In this document: piece by piece, positions 44,290-55,300 of the stretch
Layout: each line of letters opens with the position of its first letter
How positions within the stretch are numbered: position 1 is the stretch's first letter
Assembly: GCA_001931905.2 (NCBI GenBank)
Contig: MSJI02000926.1
Location: forward strand, 62,001-126,000
Direction of reading: 5' to 3'
Source of the DNA: Cladosporium sp. IMV 00045
Lineage: Eukaryota > Ascomycota > Dothideomycetes > Cladosporiales > Cladosporiaceae
DNA: 64,000 nucleotides
The notes under the pieces: generated by a model
Told to the model about the DNA's origin: nothing
The model's database searches: none
The model's input: the letters and a program-made list of their open reading frames with translations, nothing else
Made by a program: the position numbers and the translations under genes

Positions 44290-44729
44290 TCAACAACGCC
44301 TCTTACACTTCGGGCTAGCATCCTCAAGCAAGTGACTGAGCATACAGAAATTCTTCCTATCATCCCCACCCGTCTCGTGCGAGCACATATCCTTGTACTT
44401 CGTCTTATCGGCCTTCCAAGTGCCCTTGCAGATGGCCCGCGTGCGGTAGTCGTCGACGGCGCCGCGGCGGGAGAGGAGTTTGTCCTCTGGTGGGGGGTTA
44501 GTGTCGTTGCTTTACATTATGCACGTGGCGATTTGTACTGGTTGAGGGAGAGGGTGGTGGCTGCTTGCTTACCGGACTCAGCGTGCGCTTCGATCTTCAC
44601 GGCTGCGGCACCGGTCCATTTCGTGCATGGCGGGCTGCGAACGAGGCCGGTGCAGTGAGGTGGGATTTGCCTTGCTGAGGTGAGGCTGCTGGCTGCTGCC
44701 AGGGTGAGGAGGAGTTGGGTCTGTTGCAT
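44290..44729 (-). CDS. Small secreted cysteine-rich protein
   Basis: Two exons, 44729-44573 and 44486-44290, split by an 86-base intron (GTAAGC donor, CACTAAC branch, CACCAG acceptor), give 117 residues. The start MQQTQLLLTLAAASSLTSAR is a typical secretion signal with predicted cleavage near residue 20. The mature part of about 97 residues has seven Cys: PPHC, SPPC, AIC, DMC, NFC, PKC and the final RRC. The segment LLSRRGAVDDYRTRA contains a possible dibasic processing site. Size, signal and Cys content fit the broad class of fungal small secreted proteins, including effector candidates, but no family is recognised and host role is not shown. The two halves lie in different frames and are not visible as one open frame. 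Confidence 0.75.
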
Positions 44730-45368
44730 TTTGGGAGTGGCGTCGTTTCTTGGTGGAAATGACGACGCCAAGGCATGGAACGACGAAGGAGGAACGAGGG
44801 GGACAGAGAGAGCGTATTTCTATACCGTGCGTTCGCCACTGTGTGCTCGGTGTATACACGTTGCATCGTTTACGAATTCGCTTTTGTTGAAATCGATTGG
44901 TTTTTACGTGGCTTTATTTCGAGCAAGGAGTATATGCTGACCTAGATCATGGTCATGGAAAGCCTGTGAGTATGCCATAGACTTGCTGTGACAAGTCAGA
45001 AGAGAGGTCAGCATCAATTTGGACGGCTACCCGCTCTGCCTTTGGGTGGAAAAGAAAATCACGGGGTATACATTTCATCTCAGTCGCCGCAGTCGAGGCC
45101 CCCAATAGGCAACACGTTCACATCGATGCATAAGGTGCTCAAAGGGGAAGGTATGTGCGAGATCATTCCATGCGAACATTAGTATACTATCAAAGAAAAA
45201 GCAAAGGGTATCTATCTAATTTGAGAGGAGTAAGCAGAAAACGCCGAAAAGTCCCTCTCCAAAATCGAATCCCGTTGAACGCCTCAAATCAAAAAAAGAA
45301 AATAATCACCCGAGCCAGAACACCATCTTTCCCCCAATGTACTGTCCACCATTTGAAGACACTCCCAA
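44730..45368. other. Intergenic, no gene recognised
   Basis: 639 bases: promoter of the small secreted protein gene and 3' flank of the MATH-RING gene. Only short open frames are present. Confidence 0.4.
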
Positions 45369-48113
45369 TCACTCCATGCTGACCTTCACGCCGTAAAGTT
45401 CCAACCTCGCCAAGACCCTCTTACGGCACACGGGACACGTTTCAATCTGCGCCGCACACTCCTTGCACGCCAGTACATGGCCGCACTCGTAGAAAGCAGT
45501 GGTCATGTCTTTCTCGTAGCAAATCTGGCAGCGGCCCTTGTCTTCGTCGGTGACGGTGCCGCGGAGCACGAACTTGCCGGACCGCTTGCCTTCCTTCCAG
45601 CCGCCCTCGAAGACGTTGCCGGTTGCGAATTCGGTGTAGACGCCCTGGCCGTGGTGTTTGCCGTCCAGCCAGTCGCCGGTGTACGTGTTGCCGCTGGTGG
45701 CGTAGGTCATTGTACCCTTGCCGGATGGGAGGCCACGGACGAAACTGCCTTTGTATTCGTTTCCGTTGGTGTGGATTAGATGTCCTTGGCCGTGGTAGAC
45801 TTTGCTTTCCAAGAGCGTGGAGCCTCGGTAGTAATCGCCAGAGAAGTAGTTGACGGTGATGACTCGTGTCGGCACGGGAAGTTGGAGGAGGTCTTTGTAC
45901 TCTCGCTTTTCAGCGGCTATGCCATTGGCAGCAGCATCGAGAGCGGTGTTGACATGGACGGGCGTATGACTGCCATCTTCTTCCACGTCACTCATTACAA
46001 CATCATCGCCGTCCATACCACCGCGTTCCAGCTCAGAAGAGTGCTGTGCATGAGTTGGCAAAGGTGGGGGAGTTCCGTTGATGAAGGCCCCGAAGTCGAT
46101 GACATTGGCAGCAGGATTGTTGTTCTTCTCGACATCACGCGGCGCCTTGGTAGGATTGTCTCCGCCGTTCGTTCCATCATGTGCCCGACGCGGCTTTCGA
46201 ACAGCCTCCGGAACATCCCACTGCTCCTCATCTGGCAACGCAAACGTGTATGCGGATATATCGTCACGTACGTACATGACTAGATAAGGAACGGCGTCCT
46301 TGGCTGCCGCATCAGCCAGTGGGGGTCTGTGGTAGCCATACTCAGCGCCGTAAGCGGGAGGGCTGCGTTTGGAGTCTCCCTTCATTGCTTGTTTCTGAGT
46401 CAAGCACTTCACAATACCGGCATCGTAGGCATACCATCCGTATCCTGGTCCTCCCGGACGGACCAGAGGAGTATAATTGTTGGTTCCAAGCGGTCCGGAA
46501 TGCTTGATGAAAGCATAGAGCGAGTATGGCACACCATTGTATTCGATGTGATCATTGAGGTCGACGGAATTACTGAGTTTCTCCCACTTTCGCTTCGACT
46601 TGTTGAACTGCTGGCGCTCGAGCTCCACGGTAAGGATTGCCGGGGTATTGGAGGTATGAGAGGGTTTCGTCATGTTGAGAGCTTCTTGAACAGATGAGCA
46701 TGCCTTCGTGCTCAAGCGCTTGTCGCATAGGGGCAAGCTCAAAGGCCTGAAGCTGGCAAACAGATCCTCGAAGCTGGCGACGAACTCCGAAGAAGACTCC
46801 CACTGGATTTGCTCACTGATCTTTTGCCAAATTTCGACGACATCGCATCCCTCTGGCAGGATCGAATGTTTCAGGTGTTTTCTTTTCAAGCGGCGGTTCA
46901 GGAACTTATCCAAGAATGTTTGCAAAAGTACAAAAAGTGTGTTGTCGGATTTGTGCTTGTAGAGCAGATCACGGAACGGACGAAGGTGCAACAGGGGTAC
47001 CACAGCTGCAATTTCTGCAGAAAGACTGTCGAAAGGACGGATGCCCGTGGCAGCGAGGCTGGCATCCGTACTCGGGAAATCGTTATCCCACTTGCAACCA
47101 GTAGGGTCCTCGACGACCCTGATATAGGCTGAGAAACCAAGCTTGTCATCGCGAAGGAGGGCCTGACGCTGCCCATGGTTACGCATTGGGAACTCAGGAC
47201 GTGCACTTCGTGTGAAGTATTTCCATCCGAAGTCGGCAGCTTTCTTGTGGTACTGGTGAGCATCCGTTTTCGACTCGTAGACCCGAGGTTCGGTGGGATT
47301 GTACATCACCACTGATACCTGCGCTGCGACAGAGTTTCTTTTCGTCATCTTTGGCGAGCCCGCAAGAACAGGCAATGCCGGACTCGACATTTCAGATCTG
47401 TCCTTGAATTCCGGATTCAGCATCGTTACGTTCTCGAGGTAGACGCTGAGGTAATCTGTGCGGTTGCCCTTTGGATAGAATTTGATTTGCCAGTCGTAGC
47501 CACCAATACGAACGATGGGCGACTTCATGATCAATTCCTTGTTCGGCTTTTCTTTGGTGCCGTTGAAGTGGTCTACTAGCCAGTCGATGCGGCCACTCTG
47601 TCCGGGAATCAAGCTTGGATCATCCAGATCAAAGAACGTCTCCTTCTCCCAGTAAGAGTGGTCCAGAGCGCTGTGTTCCTCTTTTGACTCGATGTACTTC
47701 AGCTCATCGTCGCATGGGAGACTTTTGTCTTCTTCGATCGGATGCCAGCCAAACGAGGGCTCTTGCTGTCCGTCCTCTCCATCTTCTTCGTCGTCCTCGT
47801 CATCGTCGTCTTCTTCACCACCGCCGCTACCATCCTCGCCATCCTGGTCTTCTGACTGAGACTGCGGCGCTGCCGGTACTGGTGGGTTCTGCCTATCTGC
47901 CGCACCATCTGGAAGTTCTTCTCGAAAAACGGACATCGCCGCCGGCGGAGGCGGCGCGATCATGGTAGAATGTGAGAGTTCCATAGCGGAAGCGGTCGTT
48001 GGTGATTCAGGCATGTTGTTCTCATGTACAAGGTAAGCTGGAGGAGTGAAGGAGCCAGACTCGGAGAGCGGCTGGAAGGTCTGTATCGGTGGGAGGTGGG
48101 GTGGACTAGCCAT
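45369..48113 (-). CDS. MATH / USP-like (probably inactive) / MORN / RING-finger protein
   Basis: A single-exon 914-residue protein. Residues 1-120 are disordered and acidic. A MATH (TRAF-like) domain spans about 192-337 (IVRIGGYDWQIKFYPKGN; KLGFSAYIRVVED). About 355-617 resembles a ubiquitin-specific protease: PFRDLLYKH, LTVELERQQFNKSKRKWEKL, the His-box context SLYAFIKHSGPLGTNNYTPL, then WYAYDAGIVKCLTQKQAM and PYLVMYVR. The catalytic Cys block (normally NxGxTCYxNS) reads SLSAEIAAVVPLL, and the catalytic His of GHYYAY is Asn546, so peptidase activity is unlikely. MORN repeats occupy about 760-845. A C3HC4 RING (Cys862, 865, 877, His879, Cys883, 886, 893, 896) ends the protein. Probable RING ubiquitin ligase; substrate and partner unknown. 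Confidence 0.85.
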   Translation of the reverse strand: MASPPHLPPIQTFQPLSESGSFTPPAYLVHENNMPESPTTASAMELSHSTMIAPPPPAAMSVFREELPDGAADRQNPPVPAAPQSQSEDQDGEDGSGGGEEDDDDEDDEEDGEDGQQEPSFGWHPIEEDKSLPCDDELKYIESKEEHSALDHSYWEKETFFDLDDPSLIPGQSGRIDWLVDHFNGTKEKPNKELIMKSPIVRIGGYDWQIKFYPKGNRTDYLSVYLENVTMLNPEFKDRSEMSSPALPVLAGSPKMTKRNSVAAQVSVVMYNPTEPRVYESKTDAHQYHKKAADFGWKYFTRSARPEFPMRNHGQRQALLRDDKLGFSAYIRVVEDPTGCKWDNDFPSTDASLAATGIRPFDSLSAEIAAVVPLLHLRPFRDLLYKHKSDNTLFVLLQTFLDKFLNRRLKRKHLKHSILPEGCDVVEIWQKISEQIQWESSSEFVASFEDLFASFRPLSLPLCDKRLSTKACSSVQEALNMTKPSHTSNTPAILTVELERQQFNKSKRKWEKLSNSVDLNDHIEYNGVPYSLYAFIKHSGPLGTNNYTPLVRPGGPGYGWYAYDAGIVKCLTQKQAMKGDSKRSPPAYGAEYGYHRPPLADAAAKDAVPYLVMYVRDDISAYTFALPDEEQWDVPEAVRKPRRAHDGTNGGDNPTKAPRDVEKNNNPAANVIDFGAFINGTPPPLPTHAQHSSELERGGMDGDDVVMSDVEEDGSHTPVHVNTALDAAANGIAAEKREYKDLLQLPVPTRVITVNYFSGDYYRGSTLLESKVYHGQGHLIHTNGNEYKGSFVRGLPSGKGTMTYATSGNTYTGDWLDGKHHGQGVYTEFATGNVFEGGWKEGKRSGKFVLRGTVTDEDKGRCQICYEKDMTTAFYECGHVLACKECAAQIETCPVCRKRVLARLELYGVKVSME

Positions 48114-49020
48114 GATTTCAGGCAGCCGTGCTGGATACTGAGCTCGGTGTCACTAAGATAGAGACCTCTCAGTGACGTATTTGTCGAGCCTGAGGTTGCC
48201 GCCGAGCGGTGTTCTAGTCACGGCGCAGCACTGTGCCCGTCACAACGGCGTGAAGGCAAGTCGCTAGTGAAGCTGCATGTGACGAGAGAGTGGTCGTTTG
48301 CTGCAGAGCAAGTTGGAATGAGCAAGAGAGGAAAAGCAGCAAATTTTGGTCGAGGCTAAGAGGAGGACAGTGGCGAGTGAGAGTCTAGTAGTGCACAGCA
48401 GTTATGCAACATTGCCAGACGACGCAGGTCGCAGCGGGTTGATACATCAAGAGTAAGAGTAAGGTAAGGCAGTAGTAAAGGTAGAGCTGGTGGGCTCAAA
48501 AGCGGGTCCAGAGAGCGAGCGGGACGTGCCTAGCGTGCGGGGAGGCGGCCTACCATCTATCTAGCACCGTCAGGGTAGAGTCGTTGGGAGAGACTGCAGT
48601 TGTGACAGCTGCCCTGCTGATATATCGAGCAAGGACTGGCAGATTGATGAGATGAAAAACCCTCGTTGCTGGTGATGACTCCAACCCTCAACAACAAAAC
48701 AGAATTCTTTCCTCAGCCTGTATGCTTGGACACAGCCAAACCCGCACCCGAGAGCTTCCGCCACCAAATCTTCTGCGCTTTGAAACTCTCCACACACAGC
48801 AAAAGCCCTCGCGCCGCAAGCGCCTCAGCCGCGTGTTCATGCGCAGTCTGTCCCACGCATGCAGTCCCCTGCCTGGACGTGCTGCGGTGGCTGCAGATGT
48901 CGTTTGGGCGCTGTTTTGAATACGTACATGTACATTAAGGCGCAGCAAGCTGGCGCGCGGCATGCCCGGGTTGCCCGAATGACGTTATGAAGGCGTCTCG
49001 ACCCTCCATGTACGCATGTC
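48114..49020. other. Intergenic: MATH-RING promoter and DYS1 3' flank
   Basis: 907 bases. The part next to 48114 should be promoter and leader of the MATH-RING gene. Overlapping frames at 48570-49073 show no domain. Confidence 0.4.
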
Positions 49021-50229
49021 TTATTGATCCTTTGCAGCTTCCTGGTTTGCTTTGGCAAAGGAGGCGGCAACAATCAATGGGAAAGCGATGGTTGCCTCGG
49101 CGTAAACCTGAGATACACCAGTCAGCGATTTGTCTCGGATCCACATGGGATTACAAAGTCACACATACCTTCACGTTCTCGGCGTCGGGCTTGATCTTAC
49201 CCCAGCTGACTGCCTCATCCGGTCTGGCACCAGCGTCAGATCCGTCGAACTCCTGGCCGGTGTTGATATACACGGCGCTCTCGGCACCATTACGCATCAG
49301 GCAAGCATTAGCAATGTGGTGCTTGACAATGCCACCACCCAGGATTATCATGCCTGCACGCTTGGCCCTGACAGCCATTGTATTGATCTTGCGGATGTCC
49401 TCGACGATGTCGACTCGCAATTGTTCGGGCGAGGACTTGAATGTGTGAAAGTAGAGCATGTCGCCCAGGCTGCCGTCTGTGATCGCAGGGCAGAAAACCG
49501 GGATGTCGTTCTTCCATGCCCAGTAATAGACAGAGCGCTCATCATTGATTTCTTTGCCGAGGCGAGCGATGATCTTACTAGGCGTCCAGTGGAAAGGCTC
49601 TTCCGTCTTTTTGCTCGCCTCTTGCTCCTCGAGCATCTTATCCAGAATGGGGACGATCCAATCCTCGAATGCGCAGTAGTTGCTGTTTGGCACAAACAGA
49701 TTGCCAATACGGTTCATGCCTTGTTTTCGCAGAGCGGGCCCGGCAGCAGTGAAAGTTCCAAGGTAGGTCGGGGCCAGACATTTGATGAAATCTTCTTCGA
49801 CGCCACCGGCCGTGGTCACGATGGCAGAGATGTGCTTATGCTGAACCAGCCACCGGAGTGTCTCCCTCAGACCAGAGGAGATGAGATTGCTAGTGTATCC
49901 AAGGAAAATTGTAGTCTTATCTCCGGTCTCTGGGTCTCGCCAGGTCCTCTACAGATCCGAAACACTCAGCTCGAGTCACGACGAAAATTCTGAAAAGTGT
50001 TCATGTGCTTACATACCATGCCATCTACGATTTTGGAAGCCTGACCGATTGAGCTCGCCTGGAAGCCCATCTGTGTCATGTTTTCAACCAATTCCGCCAC
50101 CGTGATATCGCGGTCCTTGAATTCATTGAAATCGAGACCTTTCACCGGCATAGCTCCCTCAGGTACTGGGTCTGAAGGCTTCAGAACAGCATCCGTTGCG
50201 CCAGAAGGCGCAGCACCGTTTGCAGCCAT
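49021..50229 (-). CDS. DYS1: Deoxyhypusine synthase
   Basis: Transfers an aminobutyl group from spermidine to a lysine of eIF5A, the first step of hypusine formation. Three exons: 50229-50017, 49948-49169 and 49107-49021. Introns have GTATGT donors and CTGTAG and CTCAG acceptors; phases fit. The product is 359 residues, close to the family length. Motifs include [73 protein letters not shown] and [20 protein letters not shown]. The catalytic lysine corresponds to Lys322 in SWGKI. The last exon supplies [19 protein letters not shown], the conserved end; without it the enzyme would look truncated. Confidence 0.96.
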
Positions 50230-52300
50230 GGTGAGATTTTTAATGTTATTCTTGCGTTGGGAGTATTGACGATTTTATCGAATTCGTGACACTTCTTTTT
50301 TGGGAGATTTTTCGGTGACGGATCGATATGCGAGACTTGGCACAGAAGAAAGACCCCCGGCTCGCGGGAGGAAGGTTTGAAACGAGTGGAGGTGGTCCCG
50401 AAGAATTTAGCTTTGCCCACGCGGTGTGGTAGGTTCCACACAGCGATCCCTCGACTCACCGTGACCGCGTTGTCTCCGCAAAGGAGCCACCGTGGCACCT
50501 AGGATTCAAAGTACAGTGCGTTGAATGCTATGTCTGCAGTCCTCTGGTATTGGGGTGGGGGTGCATCACTTGCTGCCAGAATTTTGCATGTGCCCTCCAG
50601 CCAGTCGTGTTTCTCCGCCACGACCCTTCGGAAAGCCCTGCGTGAAATGTAAGGGACTTGAGTTTGCGGTTTGCAGGACATCATTACGACATGGGACACA
50701 CGGGCCTCGCCTTGTTCACTTGACGGCTGGACGGCTGACGGGCACTAATGCGCGAACTTTGTCCTTGTCCTGGTCTTTCAGATGCATGCCGATGTGGCAC
50801 GCCCAATCTCTCTGCATGCACGGCATGGGCCTTTGAGATCTTCCCAGCCTCTGCAGCGACAGAACTGTGTCCACGGAGCGAAGTAGAGTACACAACCCGT
50901 GCTGACAACACCCCCTCTGCACTGCATCTCGTCGCTCCTCCACTGGCAGACCGCTTCGATGTGGCGGAGTTCGCACCGTGGCAGCAACAAGCCACGGGCA
51001 AAAGTGTATCTGCGACGTTGGCTGCACAAGCGATTTCGAATTACGGGTGGCTGCAGATGGACAGCGCCGGCGAGCGCTTCGACCCGGGTGAGCGGTCGCC
51101 ATCATTGGCTGCAGGTGGCATTCGAGAAAGGCCCCAGTGCCGCCTTGGTGGTGAGCCTGTGGTGATGAATCTGATGATCCGCGCCAGGTGGAGCGAGCGG
51201 AGGAAGGGAGAGCCACGCGCCACACCAACGGACGATTATTGTTAGTTTAGCTGCCCAGACGCACGCTTCCTCTTCCCGCACTCGGCCCTCGCTCCCAATC
51301 TCGAGCCAAACCCTGCCGGGTCATCATCGTTGCTTAGTTCGCTGGCATCTGCTGGCTCTAGCCCCAGGCTGCCGGCGAGCGAGAAGTTGGGAGTGGTGCT
51401 GCTTTGGATGTGGACGTGCCTTTCTTCCTCTGACACCGCCGTACACGAACCGTGAAAGATCTCTTCATCACCTCCAGACGCGCCAAGCCGACATCCATTG
51501 CGAGCGGCGGTCCTGGATTCATCTGCCCCTTTGACTCTTGTTGTTCCCCTGCGGCCCGCCGGCATTCTGTCCCCTCGGGCAGTCGACTGCAGATTCGTCC
51601 CAGCACAGCCGCTTGAGTGCTGCTTGCGCCGAGAAACACATCCCTCACCCAGTGCCAGCAGCAGAAGCTAAGCCTGAGCCGTCTCATCACCACCATCGGC
51701 GGCAGAGCAGACGACAACGAAGAAGACGTGCCCGCCAGCGAGACGCCGTAGAGTGGTGACGAAAAACAGACTCGCCGCCCAAGCAGAGCGTCTCCTCGCG
51801 CGCCTTACTTGCCTGCCCTGCCCTGCCTTACTACTGGACCTGACCTCGCTCACACACTTCGACTCTCCACACTACTTTGTAAGGGAACACCGCATTCGAC
51901 GCAGGAGGCCCGAGCTCACGGCAGGCTAATTTAGGTCCCGCTGCCGAACACCGCGCACCTTCAGTCTCAAACGGCAAAGAATCAAAGACGCAGTTTCGCG
52001 AAACACGACATCGCCCAGACCTCGTTTTGCAGGTGTCGCTGCGCCATCACCACCACCACACGCATCTGTCCGTCGTCGCTTCGCTCTTCACCACCAGCGT
52101 CGCGACACGGCCCTATCCCCCCTCATCTCCATCCTTCCGTCCATCAATCAATCTTGCACGCGCGCGTGCAGGGCTGCAGCTGCTGTAGCGTCTCGGCTCC
52201 TGCCCGGTGGCGCTTAAACCTCACCTCATCCTTCCATCCCCCCCGCCCGCGCACCGGCGACACACGCATGGCCACGACCCATTGCTAAACACCATCGTCA
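50230..52300. promoter_or_regulatory. Divergent region between DYS1 and SNT1, with probable long SNT1 leader
   Basis: 2.07 kb. The 450 bases before the SNT1 start are rich in CACCACC and CT runs and in short ATG-less stretches, typical of a long 5' leader. Open frames on both strands around 50,700-51,700 overlap each other; none has a recognised domain, although 51242-51565 (-) has ordinary amino-acid composition. Confidence 0.4.
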
Positions 52301-55300
52301 ATGTCACGCTATGCTCCGTCGGACTACCGTCCGGCCAGAGATAGGTCGCGCTCGCCACCGCGTTTTTCCGACAGACGCCCTTCCGTTGCTTCAGTAGGCT
52401 ACGGCAGCCGCGCTTCAGACCTCACTCGTGGCGGTGGAGATGCCCCCCGAGGTCCTCGCTCACAGTTTGATGGAGGCAGACCTCCCCTCGGATCCGGCCC
52501 CTCTGGACCCGGCCCATCACGTGGAGGCTACGCAGGCCGTGGCGAAATCCGTGAATTGAGAGACGCCCCTCCCCTTGGCAGTGACCGTGGAGGACGACCA
52601 TCATTCAAAGATCGCGAATTTGATCGCCGCGAGCGCATCCCATCGCCACGCGGGCGCTCCCCTCCCAGGACCTTTCGTGACCCCAGAGACTATCCCCCTC
52701 CACGCGAGCTTGATATTCCTCCTCGTGCACGACGAGGCTCAAGGGACGGGCCACCATCAGCTGGATCAACATACCCTGACCCACCTGCGCCATTTGGTTC
52801 TCCGGCATCCTCTTCATTCCGCGGTGGCTTTCGTGGTGGTCGTGGCAGAGGTGGAGGTGATTTCGATTATCGCGAAAGCCGTGCTGGTCGTGGCGGCCGT
52901 AGGAATCTCGATGACCGCGACTTGTTTGTCCGTCGCGACCGCTCACCTCCCCTACCTCCTGCTTCACGATGGCCGAGAGATGCCAGAGACTCCAGAGACG
53001 TGAGAGATGCCAGGGAAGTGTCTCGCGACGCAAGAGAGCCGGAGAGGCGAGATGAGAGGCGTTTTGACAGACGAGACGAAGAACGTCGACCTGACTGGCC
53101 TGTTGACCGTGAGCGCGACATCGATCGCTCAAGAAGGGACCCACCTCAGCCTCGCCTAGAAAATCGCGCCTCTAATGATTCCCTTGCAAGCGGAGCATCG
53201 CACCCCCCGCCAGCGCCGCATGTCAACCCGGACAGACTTGCACTTCTCGAAAGTGCCGGCGCCGACACATCAATACGCAGGCCGTCATTAACCCCAAGCA
53301 CATCGTCAGCACGTGAGCATCGACGTGAACAGCCTGAAATTCCAGCTTATCTCAATGGCCGTGCCGAGACAACAAACAATCGTTATGGATCCCGAGGATC
53401 ATCTCCGCCTACCCAGGCGCCACCTGTGCCCGCATTTACCTTATCATTTGCGTCTCAGGGTGGAGCTCCGGCTGCTGCCAAAGCACCTCAAGAGCCCAAG
53501 CACATGCAATCTGCCCATGAGACTCACCCACAAGAACCTACAAGACCTACCACCCAAGAGAAGCCTGCTGTTCCAGCTGAAATTCCTACTGCACCAAGGG
53601 CGGCCCCACACGTAGCAAAGGCTCAGGCTGCTGAACCACCCCCAGCTGCTCCAAAGGCGCCACGAGCATTAGGAATTGACAATGATTCACAAGCTCCTTC
53701 AATGCAAAGGCCACATCCGCCGAGATCCTGGGAGGGCAATCCGCAGCATGACACTAGTGCCGCAATTGGCCGCGGTGATGCTCCTGGGTCGCAACATGGC
53801 CAACAGCCACCCGTGCCTCAATCGCCCAATCCTAGTAATGGACGCTTGCCACAATCACACCAACCTACCTCTCCTGCGATGCAACACAACAATCGACTAT
53901 CCGACCTATCTGCACCCACTGGACCAAAGGCCTCACGCCAATTTCCTAATCAACCAGCAGCGTCGCCCCGGATGCCATTCGTACCTCCGCAAGGCGACAA
54001 TCCAAACGTACCTGGTCCTCCTACGCTCTCACGGCCGAAGACCCCACCGCCACCCACCGCTCCCTCTGGCCCACGAAACCGAGCTTTCAGCGTTTCGCCA
54101 AAGGTTACTGGTACTTCTATTCCCACCGCACCAAAGGCTAACAGAGCGCCTCCCCTTGCCCCGCGGGGTTTGGAGAGAGCGCCTGCAGCGCCAGCCAGAG
54201 CTCCAGAACGTGGAAATGCCATGCAGGCAAGAGTTCCTCCCTCCGCCCCTACAGCCCCTAGACAACCTCAGTGGAATCAGTGGCGCAGGCCGGGTGCTCC
54301 TGTGGAAAGGTCGGTTCCTGCTAAGCGTGACAGCACCGGTGAAGAGAAGAGAAGGCCTTCTGCGGCTCCCTCGCAACCGGACAGCAATGAGTCTCAGCCT
54401 CTTGTCAAAACGGAAAGCAGCGAGCGGCCGAAATCGTCTGGTCACACAGCAACCGGTTCCGACCCTGATCGGATGGACGTTGATGAGGCTCACCCCAAGA
54501 AGCAGAGGGCTTCAATAAGTCACTCGGCACAGCAGTCGTTCTTCGGCAAGCCTTTGGAGAAGTCCACAGACGACTCTGGCATGTCGGATGCACCAGAGGA
54601 GGCCATCTCGTCTAGCGAAGACGACGACCTGGAGATTGAGGACCCTGCTCTGTTTGAAGCCAAGTTTGAGCGTCAAAAGCGCGAGTTAGAATCCCAACTG
54701 GTCGACCTAAGTTCCAAGAGCGTCAGAGCCACGACTCCCCTGGAATCTATTGCAAGGCTAGCGCGAGTATCGACCAAAGATCTGGAGCGATTCCGTGAGC
54801 GCGAATCTGGAATGGAACTGGATGAGCCTCATGCTCCCGCGGACAAGCAACCTACATCTGATGAAAGCGAGGAGAGTGTCGTAACACCTAAGGGCGAAGA
54901 CACAGCTTCCGTTGCTATTCAAGATGGAGAAGAGGATGTACCTTCTGCTCGACGTATGCGCCGTGCTAGCCCTGAAGTTGTCAACTTGCCCTATCTGTTC
55001 AAGGAACCACCAGCGGCCTTCCACGAGACCTGGCAATTCAAAGATACCCTCGAACGCGAAGAGGAAAATAAGGAAGCCGTGCTGTCAGCTTTGAAGCATG
55101 AAGTTGCTGAGGAGCATATTGATGAGAATGACCTCGAAGCAACCTTTGCCGCTCATTATCGCCGGTGGCGCCAAGAGTGCGAACGCCTGGATCAGGAGAG
55201 AGAAGCTGAGGAAAGACTCGAAAGGCAACAGTCTGATGAACCCGGACCCGAACTTGAGGTTTCTCCAAACCCTGCTCCTCTCAATCCTGTGGCCGAAGGC

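Noticed and set aside
51242..51717. Possible small minus-strand gene between DYS1 and SNT1
   Set aside because: Two overlapping frames, no domain, no splice support; lies in the likely SNT1 leader or promoter.
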